Source: Archilochus colubris (taxonomy: Eukaryota; Chordata; Aves; Apodiformes; Trochilidae). From it: a DNA stretch of 64,000 nt. The translations under genes and the position numbers were made by a program. The notes below the pieces were generated by a model. It made no database searches. It worked only from the letters and a program-made list of their open reading frames with translations, and was not told the DNA's origin. This document shows, one piece after another, positions 12,506-24,783 of this stretch. Where the stretch lies: assembly GCA_023079485.1 (NCBI GenBank), contig CM041084.1:10166609-10230608 (forward strand), written 5' to 3'. Numbering within the stretch: position 1 is the stretch's first letter; the number at the start of each line of letters is the position of its first letter.

Positions 12506-15500
12506 AGACTGGCAGATGCTGTCCAGGCTGTAGAAAGCACTTCCTTAATAGCATCATCCCTACCTTGGGACTCTACTGATCTGCTTTGTAAACTGAACGA
12601 TGAAAAACCACTTGGAATCTTTTGGAGTTCAGGCTACTGTTTGAATTCGTCCCACTGGGATGCTGAAGGTAAACTGACTTATGCACTTGGAAGACAGTGT
12701 TGTCTCTATAGATCCTTTCCCACTTTGAGAAGTCTGTAATCATTAGAGTAGTGTCCTCACCATGATGTAAAGAAAGGTTTGGATTGCTACTGCTTGCAGG
12801 CCGTGGAGAATGGGAAAACTTTAATTACAGACAAAATAACTAGAACTGAGAACACACTAACCACTGTTAGTAGATGAGTATTTCTAGGTTTGAGGGTGTT
12901 TTTTTTTCCTTTCGAACAGCTACAAAGTATTTCAAAAGCAGCAGGATCTGTGCAGGCTATATGTAAGAGTGCAATGACAGCTCTGTTCATCATCCAGAAA
13001 TCATCTCCCTGGGACAGAGTGATGAATAACAAGCAAACTCCTCAGCCAGCTCTTGGAAGCAGAGCCCCTGCTTTGGAACAGTGTGAAAACACAAATACTA
13101 TCCATGTGCAAACAAATGTGACTTACAGTTTGTCATTTATATTCGAGCTGCCCTGAAAATGTCTTTCCTCTTCCTGAATCATTAACTTGTCTGAAAAAAA
13201 TAGAATCAGACACATATTAGAGGAGGTCAGTATAAGAAAAGCAAATGACAAAAATTAAACAAAACAATAGCCTGTGTTATGTTTCCATGGAAAGGCAGCA
13301 AAGGATAAAAGAAAGGCCAAAAAAAGAATGATGAATGGATTAAACAAAACATAACCAATACTTCAGTAAATGGTAGCATGTTTCTCTTGCATGTTTCTTA
13401 TGTGACAATAGTTACAGGTCTTACCATAGACCTTACCATAGAACTGGGGAAACTCAGTCTGCTGGGGGCATCTGTTGTACACATCATTACACACCAATAT
13501 ATTTGTTATGCAGCTTATTTTGAAGATCCCTGTTTTCATGTCCTAAGGCCTTCTCCATGTGTTCAGCATTACACTAACCAAAAAGATGGTTCTTGTCTAT
13601 AACAGAAGTGACAAATGATTACTGCTATAAACCCCAGAGCCTGCTTTTGCAGCATATCCCTCCTCAGAGCTCCAAAGCCTTTCAAACCTGAGTACTCTTC
13701 CAATCAGATCTTTAGCTTGCTATTATTTTTAGAGGTATGGCTGAGTGAAAAGATCTAAGTGGATGCCTTTGTTTATATGGAAGGCCTCACAAACAGAATC
13801 TAAGGCAGGTTTTCACATAATATATTACCCTATTGACTGCAGAAGTGATAAATAATCTGTAACTGAGAACACGGTATCAGTGGGTGAACACAACAGACAA
13901 CTGTTGAACATGATGCAGTTCCAGGACAACATGAAAACAGGACCTGACATGACAGCAGTTACTCTAAGATGAAGGTTCAAGGTATAGACTCAGGTGACCC
14001 AGCCTGATTACACACAGAAATCCATTTTTGCAGCTTGCTATTCTGGCTTTTCATGTGGCATTAGCATAATTACATTTTGAAGAAGAGAAGAGTTTGCATT
14101 TTTTCCACATGCACTCAGTTTTGGGGGCTATTTTTACCAGGTCTTAAAGCCATAAAATAAACATTATTCTAAATATTTGTGAAAGGTTGTGGGTTTTTTT
14201 TCCCATGCTGCATTTATATATATTCTTTTACATTTTATTTCCATTCTGCTGGTTTCCATTAAGACATGGAGGAGGGAGAGGATGATAAGAAGCAGATATC
14301 ATACAGACTGTGATTTTCTGTATTTTACTTTTGTTCATTGGATATGCAGAAGTAACTCTGGAAATAGAGACATAGCTGCCTTTAGGAATTTAAATTTAGA
14401 AACCCTATGCAAGTTTGTACAGAGGTGATGCCTACTTCTTGCAGATTGTTTTCAAAAGGATAAAAGAGGTGGGTTTCATCCACTGTTTTGACAAGACAAA
14501 ATAAAAAACAACTTGCAAAGAAACCAACTTGGATACCTCTTAAAAGGAAAAAGATCATGACTATGGGAATTATGTCTAGCATTAAAAACTTGACCACAAA
14601 AGTGTCTAATGTAGTATTTCCAAAAGTTTTAACTCCCACCTGGAGACTGAGGACCAGCCACTGGTGCATGGTCATAGCCCCACCAAAGTTAAAGATGCTC
14701 TCTCACTTTATGCAGCCTGGCCTTTTGTTAAAGACACTAGGAAAATATATACTTAAGTAAAATTACCTAAATACATAAGCCTGGAAAGCCCTTTACAGAG
14801 GGGCTGTGTATTACTTACTGAACCATGAAAACCTTTCTCAAAGACTAAATCAAACAGCTGCTCTTAAACATTTGTTGTCTAAAAGGATAAATGTACCTCT
14901 AATAATAGCGGTATAAATTAGCATATACTCTAGATGTGGTATTTGAATTTATAATAAATGTAATTAAAACCACAAATTCTTCTCTGGGCATGGGTTCATG
15001 CCTAGCTCTTGCTGTATGAACTTAATTATCAGAGTAATTTCATTTAATTACTTATCTGAGTGGAGCAGCCATCAGGCTCCAGTATTTTGTCACCACAGAA
15101 AGTGAGAAAGACTTTTCTGGTGTAGCATGGGAAGTGATTACTCCTCAGTGCTGTGGGAACCCTCAAATAAACTTATTTTTGTTGTATGTGGGGACTGATA
15201 CTGATATGTCTGGTTTCTTTTATATTGTCCAAACACAGACAGCCACATCCATTAGCAAACCATCATTTTCTCTGTTTCCCTGTTACAGCTCTTTCATCAT
15301 GGGCCACTGCTTCAGATCTGAGTGTCCCTCTTCTGCCACACCTTGCCATCTGCTGGGATGTGCCAAGGGGAGTGACCTTGTGCTCTGGCACCTGCTATGG
15401 GCTGGACTGAAGATTATCTAATATTAGTAGGAAGAAAAGCTTAAAAGCCACCCTTTTGTGTTAATCTGATCCTGAAACAGTACTAGGAATCTTTATTTCA

Positions 15501-16600
15501 GGCTTTTAAAACCTGTATTAGCTATTAAAGGTGGGGCAGGCAGCACCAATATTTATGATCAGCTGCACACTTGCTCTTTCTTGGAGGCATTGCACACTTT
15601 TGGTAAATTATGTCCAAATAGGATAAGATTTTTACCTGTCTTCCTGAAGCAAAGGTCCTCTAAAGAGTTTTTTTGCTGAGTATCTATCATTTTCACCATG
15701 GCTTACATATACACAAAGTATTTTATGTTTTTTACCAAATAATTATAGGAAAAACTATAAAATTAACTGCTAGTAGTACCTATGTACCTTTTGATTTGTA
15801 TTTGGCCAGAGACCCATACATACTACTGAACTATAATCCCAGCAGGATGCCTAAGTTACCATTAGAGGGAATTTGCTTAGCAGAGATGAGGGAGTGGGAG
15901 AGTGGAGGAGCTGTGAGAGGACTGCAGAAACCTCTGCACTCATGAGCTGTGCATGCAGCACCTTGCATGGGTTCAGCCTCCCACGCCATGGTAAGGAGGC
16001 TATAAATTGCTCAGTCATTTAACTTTGTGAAATAAGGTTTTACAGTGCAATCATTGAATGCCACCTAATTATACAATTTTAATGGGTTTTTTTTCCAATA
16101 AAAATACTTCAACAAGCATCTCTAAAACCCCCCAAAATTTCTTCTCCCTTCCCCCCCCATTGTTTTCCTTATGTGCACCAAAATGCAATTCCAGGAACAA
16201 GCAAAAGCCACAGATGGTAAAACACATGATAAACAGAATTCGACTATTTTACAGTATTTACTAGGATTAAAACCTATGTGAAGCACATCAAGAAATCAGT
16301 GATCATGCTTGGAAGACCTCCTGGAAGAAAGCAGAATTCAGAGGTGTTTGCTGTGAAGTAACAGAGCTCTCAGCTGTGTTGCCAAGGGGACTTTTCTCTC
16401 CCTGAAGGAATAAGCTGGCTTCAGTGTAAAACAGCTGGGGATATCACAACATTTTAAAAGCACATAATTTCTGATTTTAATCCAGTTGGATGGCACTTTA
16501 CACAATAATGGTGAGAACAAGTGTTAATATTTCTGTGATGGTTCCATGATCTGAGTTGTCCTGTTTTTTGGCTCTCTAATCCTAAAAAGCAAAGCAGCAT
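12506..16600. other. Unique non-coding DNA
   Basis: AT-rich sequence with no recognisable coding, RNA or mobile-element signature. A small tandem pair of the word CTTACCATAGA occurs near 13414-13441. A run of eight or so C residues lies near 16150. Nothing else is supportable. Confidence 0.55.
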
Positions 16601-18260
16601 CTACAAATCTGTATAAGTCCCCTCCTTCCTCTCCCAAGAGCCCTGTTGAGCCCTGATCTCCTCATCCCCATGCTGTAGGTTGCTGTGTGGGCCTCTGGGT
16701 GAAAAAGAGTGGTTCAGAGCTGCTACACCCAGAATGTGAGGAGTGGGGAAAACTGAAGTCAGCCCCGAGACCCCTGGCAGGGCCCTGCACAAGGATGACC
16801 CACATTCAGGTTGGGAATTTTACACTTCTGAGCCTTTGCAGGAGCACTGCCTGGCACCCGATGCAGCTCATAAATCTGACAGAACCTTTCATCTTTCATT
16901 CACACCATCACACCAGCACTGGGGTGCTTCTCCTCAGAACTCTCAGCTGTCACTAAGAACTATCTGGTGACAACAGAGCCTGCCTAGGGCACACAGCTGG
17001 GACCTGACATGATCCTCTCCTTATGCCCCCATCCTGCCTTCTGTGAGCCAAAGCCCCACTGCCGTGTGCTGCCTGGGACTCTCAGACTTGCTTGGTGTAG
17101 CAGAGCCAGGAGTCCTTGTCCCAGTCTAACCAGGAAAATGGCTATCGAGGTGTGAGCAGGACTGTGAGCTGAATTCATGAAAGGTAAGAAAAGTGAGATC
17201 AGAGAGGTGGCAGTGCCAAGACACTCACAGTGGCTCAGCAGGTCAAGAGAAGAAATATTGATATGACAAGGTATAAAACCTGAAGGGAAAAAGCTGGGTA
17301 CAGGAAAATTGTGGCTCAGAGCATGAGAATCAGAGGACAACCCATCCCCAGGGCTGATGCCTCTGCTGTCAGTAAAGGCTTGCAGGGATTCTCACTGAAG
17401 GTGGTGAGATGTGTTACTGCTCAGCCCAGCAGGTCGTGAGTCCTGATGCCTTTTGTTGTGGGCATTAGCCAAGAAACAATTGCTCTGTCCTCTAAGTGAG
17501 TATATCACACTTAGAGTCTCTGCCCAGATCAGTAAATCTTGAACCAAAAGTTACCCACTGGGAGAGGTTTATCACACCCTGAGCCTGGGACAGGCTGAGG
17601 ACTCTGGGGACTCCAATTCTCCTCCTAGAGGCCAGTCCAGGACACCCAGTACCAGTCACAACTTTCTTCCCTGCTCAGTGACATGCGTGTGATGCTATCC
17701 AGAGCTGAGGTGCTTTCTGTAGCTCTGAAGCAATCCTACCTTCTGTCACACATTTGAGTGCTCTCAGCTGAGTCCCCATCAGATCCAACTCACTGCAAAT
17801 AGATCAGGCCATCAAGCAGAGGCAGAAGAGCACAGCATCACCTCCAGGCTTGTGCCCAGATGTGTCTTCAGCCCTCCCAGACCAGCTATGGGGAAGATAG
17901 AGCAGATATTTATTTATAGAGCTGAGCCTGCCCAGCCAGAGCAGGGCCTGGCTGTGGGTCAGCATCAGAAAGTCCACTGCAACATGGCTGCTACAGGGCT
18001 GTCCCTGCTGACACCCAGATCCTGAGCCAGCTTAGGCACTTTATCATTAGCATACAAGGAAAAGATGCTGAAGGTTTTGCAGAGATCAAAAATCCTGTGT
18101 GGGCCATGAAGACCTGTCTATTTGATGACAAACCTCCATCTGCTCTTGCCACTGGTCTCACAAACCAGGCAGGCAATCCCTTGGTTTCAGCACCCCAAAC
18201 CCAGACCTGATTTTCCTTCCCCCGAGTCCCTGCGCACTCATCATGGATTTAAGAGCCAGC
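16601..18260. other. GC-richer block without recognisable gene
   Basis: By eye this stretch is clearly richer in G and C than its surroundings, with many CAG, CTG and CCC words, but few CpG dinucleotides. ORFs of up to 118 codons occur on the minus strand (16984-17340), but their translations have no recognisable domain and show chance-like composition. It could hold exons of a poorly conserved or non-coding transcript, or simply be a local isochore fluctuation. No start or splice structure could be defended. Confidence 0.4.
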
Positions 18261-19466
18261 ATGAACTAACAAGGTTTCCTTCAGTCTGCTCACAGCTATT
18301 TAAAGAGAAAATAGGTGGGCAAAAGGTTTAAGATGGAACCTTGACAAATATTTCTTAGTTATATGCTTTCTTGAAAAAAGTTTTCATTGAACTTTTGATT
18401 TAATTTTAAACTATTGTAAATAATGATTTTGAAGAAGAACATAGGCCTATAAACTCCCACATTATAGTCTAGGATAGAATATTATCTGCTTCAGTAGCTG
18501 ATACCTGCCAGAAGGCTCAGGGAAACCCCAGTACATAATCACTAGATAACTTCCAGCCCTGTATTTGTTTTGTATCCTCTCTTTTCCAAGGAGGTAAAAG
18601 CTTGATACTTACCCATCACTAAGTAAAACTGAGACCTCTAAGGATGCTACAGCTTCAAGAAATCATACAGCACAGGTGGGGATGTTATTCTCTTTCAGCT
18701 GAGCTGGGCTAATTCTACATGCTCCTTGTTTTTCTATAATGTGAACCAAATGCTCCTGCTTAAAGCATTGCAGAAGGTTGCATCAGTCCATCAGTGAAGA
18801 TGTCAATAAAATTGTTTTACTTCCCACTGCAAGGTGCTTAGGTTCAGCACAGCCAGGCTTCATGCTTGAGCTGCAGGGCACTCACTTCTGGCTGACAGTG
18901 GTAATTTCTTAAAAAGCCATACTGCAAGTGCTGACAAAGTGCCTACCCTCTATGAAACCTCTAGCCCTTTGCCTCAAAGGAATAGCTCTGGCTTTGAACA
19001 CTGCCTCCCCCATCCATTTTCAGGCAGAGTGTAAAGTCACACTGATAAGGAGGAATATTGTTTGTCTTTCTTCTCAGCTTCAAGCAGTGCTGGTTTTGAA
19101 CTTGCTATAGAAGTCATATAGAGCCATACTGTTGATGTTCTCTTACTTTAATCCAGAGAAGACCAGGCTGTCTTTGTTGTGATTTCCACATGGTCTGCAC
19201 TAGAAGTTGGACACTTAATTCTATCTCAGATTTTAAACTTTAACTAACTTCAATTAAACTTTACGTTAATTAACTTTTGACATACTACAATTGTCTTGCT
19301 TCAAAAGTTCCTGTCCCTGGATGATCTATGCTTCAAGTGCTGAGAGCTCCAAATCAACAAATCCTGACATTAAAAGTTGTATCTTGAAGAGTCGGATTTA
19401 CTGCAAGGTTCCAGCAATGGCTCATAAAATGCTTTATTTCTTCAGTTTCTGTGAGCCTTCTAATGT
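18261..19466. other. Unique non-coding DNA
   Basis: AT-rich sequence with no coding, RNA or repeat signature that I can identify, up to the LTR-like repeat that begins at 19467. Confidence 0.55.
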
Positions 19467-19700
19467 AGTGAAATGAGGCAACCAGGTGCCACTAATTGCC
19501 AGGGAGTGAGCATGAGCTTGTGTCAAGCCCACCTGTGCCTAATTAGGGCAGGCCCCCACTGCGCATGAGCAGGACCAGGGGGCCAGTAAAAGGTGAGGCC
19601 TAAGACACAGCCTCAGCTCAGTCCTGAGCTAGCCAGCAGAGAGGTCAGTTGCTCTTGGAGCAACAGCACCTCTCTGGGCTAGTCAACTCTGAGAGCCATA
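19467..19700 (+). mobile_element. LTR-like interspersed repeat, copy 1
   Basis: This copy aligns to the repeat at 63527 with a constant offset of 44060 bases over about 185 bp, with no indels and about 18 mismatches by my count. That is near 90 percent identity, so the two are dispersed copies of one family. The shared segment can be read as starting with TG. It carries a GC-rich core with TGCGCATG and a GGCCAGTAAAAGG block resembling a TATA/polyadenylation-type signal. These are traits expected of an endogenous retrovirus LTR, but no internal viral genes are adjacent. Past about 19653 it diverges and contains a small hairpin (about 19629-19684). The right boundary is uncertain. Family name unknown. 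Confidence 0.6.
19629..19684. repeat. Small inverted repeat inside LTR-like copy 1
   Basis: The left arm reads CTAGCC, AGAGAGGT, GTTGCTC. The right arm is its approximate reverse complement, GAGCAAC, ACCTCTCT, GGGCTAG, with a loop of a few bases. In an LTR transcript this could fold into a stem-loop in the R/U5-like part. That role is inference. Confidence 0.55.
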
Positions 19701-22700
19701 GGCTTAGAGCATTGCTCGTGAGTCTCTGCTGGAACACCTGGTTGGACCTTGAAGCACCGTTCCCTAAGAGAGGTTCATCTTGCTACATTCTAAAGTCAAG
19801 AAGTCATCTTTAAAGAAAAGACCAGGATAGGAGGTGTAGAGTAACTGTTTAAAGAGCAGGGTCCCTGCACTTATTCAGGGTCTTCAATCTGCTGCGGTTT
19901 GAGTTGTTATTTTGGGAAATCTGAGTGCTTCAGATATTCCTTTACAAATTCAAGACAGAAGGTATCAATAGTCTTGATTCACACATCTCAGGTGCCAGAT
20001 TGTAAATAAAACACCACAGTCTTTGCTCACAGTAAGGACATGAGAGTGCCTCCCCTGTCCCAATTAGCTCAGCACCTTAATGCCAGGATCTGTTGATAGC
20101 AGATGCCAAGGCAAGATCATAGGATTGGAGCAGGGATAAACTGCCTGTTCCTGTGATGCACTCACCTGACTTCTGGCACTTTGCAGGTTTGGAACTTACT
20201 GATCCAGCAATGTTTTCCATGTGACCAACAGGCTTTACCAGATATGCTTTCCAGGTATTGGTCTCATAGATTTCTGCTTTTCAGGAACCCATAATCTTGT
20301 GACTATGGTAGCAGTATTAGAAAACCCCAGCACCTACCTTGTATGTTTTGAATGTCACCTCATAATAAAAGAATTAGGGGACACTAATGAAACTAAGAAG
20401 AATAGTGAGAAGAAAAGATCCTTGTAATTTACTTGATTTTTGTGATTTTATAAATTTTTTAAGCAATGCTTTTCCGGACATGTGACCTGCATTTTATTTA
20501 GTTATTCCTTGAACTGAGGCCATTCTGCACCTTTGAACACCCATCACTTTATTCTATGCTTTTCAGACTGGTACTGTCCATGTGCCTGAGACAACAGCTC
20601 AGTGAGAAAAACATCTCAACAAATGTAATTCCCAGGAATTATTCTGAGGAAGAGAAAAACTGCAGTAAATCTCTTTCTGTAAGGTTCTTCTAAAGCTGTG
20701 AGATGAGCCTTTAAAACCCACTCATTAAAAGACTTGCATTTTTAAGGTCACTCAAAGACATACATCATTAGATGAGCCATCAGCATTGCTTCCCAGCCTC
20801 ATCTATTGAGCAGCATAACTACAACCCCAGAGGACCTGTTCTGGTGGGATCTGCCTGACTACCTGTGGTCACACACTTGTACATTTCTGCTTCTGATTTG
20901 GTCTCCCAATAACTCTGTACAAACAACAGAAAGAAACTGGCACTATTAGGAAGCATTTAATCCAACCTAAGATTCCTTCACTGACACAGGTTAAAATATG
21001 CCACGTTCTCACCACTGGCTAGTGAATCTAAATGAGTGATATAGATCTTTCTTCTAAATTTGGTGAGATTAGCCTTACTTCTAAATATCCTAAAATGCCT
21101 GTGAAAATTTCTAGTCTTATTTTTTGTGGCCAGACAACAGTGGAGTATTGTACTATTGTGTCTGCCTTGTATTTGTTTAATGCTCAGACCCACCTCGTTT
21201 TCCACACATTAATTCATTTGCTGGATGAAAATCAGTGTAAGTTTTTAGATAAAAAAAGAAAACCTTTAATTTTATATGGACTATCATACTATATATATTA
21301 GACTTTACATACACATAGCAGGCATAACATATTTGCTATAAAATATGATAATATGCGTTGTGTACAATACTATATGCTTCTCTTTCTCAGGGCTGATGGT
21401 GGACATGTAAGAATAAAGGAACTTGGTTCAAAATTATCCCTGATGATGAAGGGAAGAATAGGGATCAATTTCTGTTTGCTGTTCCAGCTTTCATTCATAC
21501 AAGGAAAACATAACTAATGTTTCTGGACATAATCTACTATAACCTACCAGCCTACCACAACCTAGAGATCAGTCCTCAAATTAAGAGACTTATAGGGGGT
21601 TTTTTCTGCAGGAGCTGAAACCTCTGGTTTCATCTTCATTGCATAATTGAAGGATTTAGTGGTTTTCTTTTACTAATTAATTTCTTCCTAATACATTTCT
21701 TTAAACCTGTGCCTTTAGTCCAGGAGCCATCTGCAACTCTCATAAAGGACAAGTGAATTCCCAAAGAATAAACAGAAAAGATCTTATTCACTACAGATAT
21801 TTCAATCCCATCCATTTAACTTACTGATTTAAATTGTAACCTGGAATTTGATCAATGTTTCTGTTCACTTGCCCTCTAATATTGTGTCAATAAATCAATT
21901 ATTTTAACTGTCAGAGACTATGAGTTACGAGAAAATGAACAACCAGAAGAAAGCCATCTATACAGATCCTAAAATTGTACAGATAATATTAGTTTGGACA
22001 GCTGTGAAAATATAGGGTATGAGTTGCTGCAGAAACTCTTAAAGGTTACATGGAGAGCTAAGGGGTCTAATAAGAGATGAGTCTTAATGGCTTAAGTGCC
22101 CTAAATTCCTTCCTCTGTTTGTCCTGAAATAAACCTGACAGTCTGTCTCCAGATCATCACGTTAATGAAAGATGTATCGTGAAGGTCAAATAAGGCCTCT
22201 GGTCTAAGAAGTTTCAACAAAAAAGCCTAAAGCAATGTACATTTTTCTTGTCCTGATTTCGTAATGCAGCCACCAAAGAGGCAATTTGACAAACATAAAG
22301 CTCTCAGGGCCTTTTGTCCACAGTTGTCAACTGCTTTTTGTTTGGTAAAAGCCCAGTGGAAAGAAAAGGCTTTGAATAGTCATTTTGTTAACATAGAACT
22401 TGGTTTTAATACACAGGCATCTGTACCCAGTGGTGCGTTTTGCACTGTTCTTTGTAAACCATAAATCCCCCATATGAGGAATGTGCAATCTGCATGTGGG
22501 AGCTCATCTGCCTTCCCCCACTGCTCCTGCTTCTAAAGCAACATCTCTGTATCAGTCATCAGGGGAACACAATGGAAAAAGGTGGTTTTTTTTTCAAAAA
22601 CAAACAAGCAAATTATTTTAAGTACTCTTATATGCACTTTTCCAATGGGCTTCACTTTCTAAGTGCACACATTAAACTTTGTGCATCTGTTTCTATTCAA

Positions 22701-22940
22701 ACTGAAAAGTTTGGATAGAATTATCTGCCAACCTGCAAGGAATAATCCCACAATCTATGGCTCCATGAAGGTCATTTAAATCAGTGGATTTACAAGTTTT
22801 GAAGTAGGAAGAAAATAATTCAGTATTTTGTTTTCTGTTTCTTTTTTTCTAAAATCTTTGTTCCCTGGTTCCATTCATGCAGAAAATAGGAGTTCATAAG
22901 AGCTGTTCTAGCAAGCAAGACTGGTGGTTCATCCAACATA
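19701..22940. other. Unique non-coding DNA
   Basis: No coding, RNA or repeat feature could be supported. The sequence just after copy 1 (to about 19800) may still belong to the LTR-like element, but no second copy in the window reaches that far to test it. Confidence 0.5.
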
Positions 22941-23958
22941 CATAGAATCATAGAATCATAGAATAGGCTGGGTTGGAAGGGACCTCAGAGATCATCGAGT
23001 CCAACCCTTGATCAGCTACCGCCACAGTCACTAGACTATGGCACTGAGTGCCATTTCGAGTCGCTTTTTAAATGTCTCCAGGGACGAAGAGTCCACCACC
23101 TCCCCAGGCAGCCCGTTCCAATGTCTGATCACCCTTTCCGTGAAAAAATTCTTTCTAATATCCAATCTGAACTTCCCCCGGCACAATTTAAGACCATGCC
23201 CTCTTGTCTTACTGAGAGTTGCCTGGGAAAAGAGACCAACCCCCGCCTGGCTCCATCTTCCTTTCAGGTAGTTGTAGAGAGCAATGAGGTCTCCCCTGAG
23301 CCTCCTCTTCTTCAGGCTGAACAACCCCAGCTCCCTCAGCCTCTCCTCATAGGATCTGTGTTCGAGTCCCTTCACCAGCTTGGTTGCCCTCCTTTGGACC
23401 TGTTCGAGGACCTCAATATCCTTCTTGAACTGAGGGGCCCAGAACTGGACACAGTACTCAAGGTGTGGCCTTACCAGGGCTGAGTATAGGGGCAGAATCA
23501 CCTCCTTCGACCTGCTGGTGACGCTGTTTCTGATACATGCCAGGATGCCATTGGCCTTCTTGGCCACCTGGGCACACTGCTGGCTCATGTTCAGCTTCCT
23601 GTCAATCCAGACTCCCAGGTCCCTTTCTGCCTGGCTGCTCTCCAGCCACTCTGTCCCCAGCCTGTAGCGCTGCATGGAGTTGTTGTGGCCAAAGTGCAGG
23701 ACCCGGCACTTGGCCGTGTTGAAGCTCATCCCATTGGAGTCAGCCCATCTCTCCAGTCTGTCCAGGTCCCTCTGCAGAGCCCTCCTGCCTTCCAGCTGAT
23801 CAACACTTCTCCCCAGCTTGGTGTCATCAGCAAACTTGCTGATGATGGACTCAATCCCCTCATCCAAGTCATCAATGAAGATATTGAACAGGACTGGGCC
23901 CAGCACTGATCCCTGGGGGACACCGCTGGTGACCGGCCGCCAACTGGAAGCAGCCCCT
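22941..23958 (-). mobile_element. CR1 LINE, 5'-truncated, young-looking
   Basis: On the minus strand the element ends at 22941 with about three ATTCTATG units, the characteristic avian CR1 3' tail, just after the conserved 3' UTR. Homology with the second CR1 (28510-29679) begins at about 23958, so roughly the last 1.0 kb is present. 5' truncation is the norm for CR1, which moves by target-primed reverse transcription. No convincing target-site duplication is visible, as usual for CR1. A 10-bp word, CCCCTCCTAT, occurs at 23954-23963 and again at 23969-23978, right at the 5' junction. The intact frame and near-perfect tail suggest comparatively recent insertion. Confidence 0.95.
23031..23958 (-). 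pseudogene. CR1 ORF2 C-terminal fragment (reverse transcriptase), open frame
   Basis: This is the C-terminal part of CR1 ORF2, an endonuclease/reverse transcriptase that copies LINE RNA at the target site. Within the open frame that runs 24062-23031, CR1-derived residues begin near residue 36. They include [11 protein letters not shown] (about 46-56) and the catalytic FADD (77-80, at 23823-23834). The frame runs undamaged through the thumb and C-terminal region to the natural stop after ALSAIV. The N-terminal endonuclease and the first RT blocks, including motif A, are missing, so the fragment cannot be active. The first 35 or so codons of the open frame are host flank read in phase by chance. 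Confidence 0.92.
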
Positions 23959-24469
23959 CCTATACTTTCCCCTCCTATCTGCAAAAGCCAAATGCTGGCA
24001 TGAAACCCTGTGGCAGATAATATGTGCTTTTTGTTGGTGTGTTTATTCTTTTTTTCCCCCATGGATAACCAGATGTCAGGGGGATATCAACTTAGTTTGA
24101 TACTTCAATGACATCTGTGAAAAAGCTTGGAGTCTTGCAAGGAGCCCAAGGCAAAATGGCAACAGTTGGCAGTCTGCAGAAGGACAAGCTTCAGGAGATG
24201 AATGGGTCTTGGAGACCCTCAGAGCAATTGGCCTCCAGACATACATTACATCATGTTTAAATGATGGGATTTCTACACTGTGGCAGTGTAGAAAAATGCC
24301 TTAGGTGGGCTTGGTATGTGCAGACACTGATGATTTTTAGTAGTTTAAAATTATTTTGGTTTGTTTTTCTTTAATGCAATACCTATCAGCATATAATAGA
24401 CAAACTACCAATGAGTAGCAGCCTCTGCTGACTTTCAAGGACATGGCATGTGCTCTGGTTGTGGCAATG
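23959..24469. other. Unique flank between CR1 and LTR-like copy 2
   Basis: Host-like sequence. Part of it, on the minus strand, is the accidental in-frame extension of the CR1 ORF (24062 down to about 23959). The left limit of the neighbouring LTR-like repeat is not sharp, so the last tens of bases could belong to it. Confidence 0.5.
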
Positions 24470-24783
24470 GGATCTGTTGCGGGAGGAGCCATTCTTGCTC
24501 CTAAAGCTCGACGAGCTGCTGGTCTCTTCCAGGACTCCAGCCACCACACAGCACTTCCAGGGTAGAAGTGTAGCGGGGAGAGCCTTTCTTGCTCCAGAGG
24601 CTCGACAAGCTGCTGACCTCTCCATGCCTCACACCAGAGTGAGCTGAGGTTCCTTCTGTGGGTGTGTGTCCCACCTTTATTGGCCCCCTGGTCTTGCTCA
24701 TGCCCAATAGGGGCCTGTCCTAATCAGACACAGGTGGACTCACACCCACTCACTGATAACTCGAGGCACCTGGTTTCTCTACA
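24470..24783 (-). mobile_element. LTR-like interspersed repeat, divergent copy 2
   Basis: Read on the minus strand from about 24783, it shows AACCAGGTGCC, then CCACCTGTG, TGATTAGG, GGGCATGAGCA and ACCAGGGGGCCAATAAAGG, in the same order as in the copies at 19467 and 63527. Divergence is higher and includes indels. Downstream on that strand is GAGAGGTCAGCAGCTTGTCGAG, followed by a roughly 94-bp-spaced duplication. A CCAAT plus ATAAA block is retained near 24674-24684. The family is LTR-like, but I could not identify it. The boundaries are approximate. Confidence 0.55.
24479..24623 (-). repeat. Internal duplication in LTR-like copy 2
   Basis: Two roughly 52-bp units occur, 24479-24530 and 24573-24623, each containing TTCTTGCTCC, then GCTCGAC, AGCTGCTG and CTCT. 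They differ at a handful of positions (about 80 percent identical by eye) and their starts are 94 bp apart. The other family copies in the window do not show this duplication. Confidence 0.7.

Noticed and set aside
12277..12579. ORFs of 79-99 codons on both strands over the CA-rich tract
   Set aside because: They are translations of a simple repeat (poly Lys/Asn/Gln/Thr or Phe/Leu/Val/Trp) and not proteins.
23038..24003. Several plus-strand ORFs opposite the first CR1, including one of 120 codons
   Set aside because: They are antisense shadows of the CR1 ORF2 frame.
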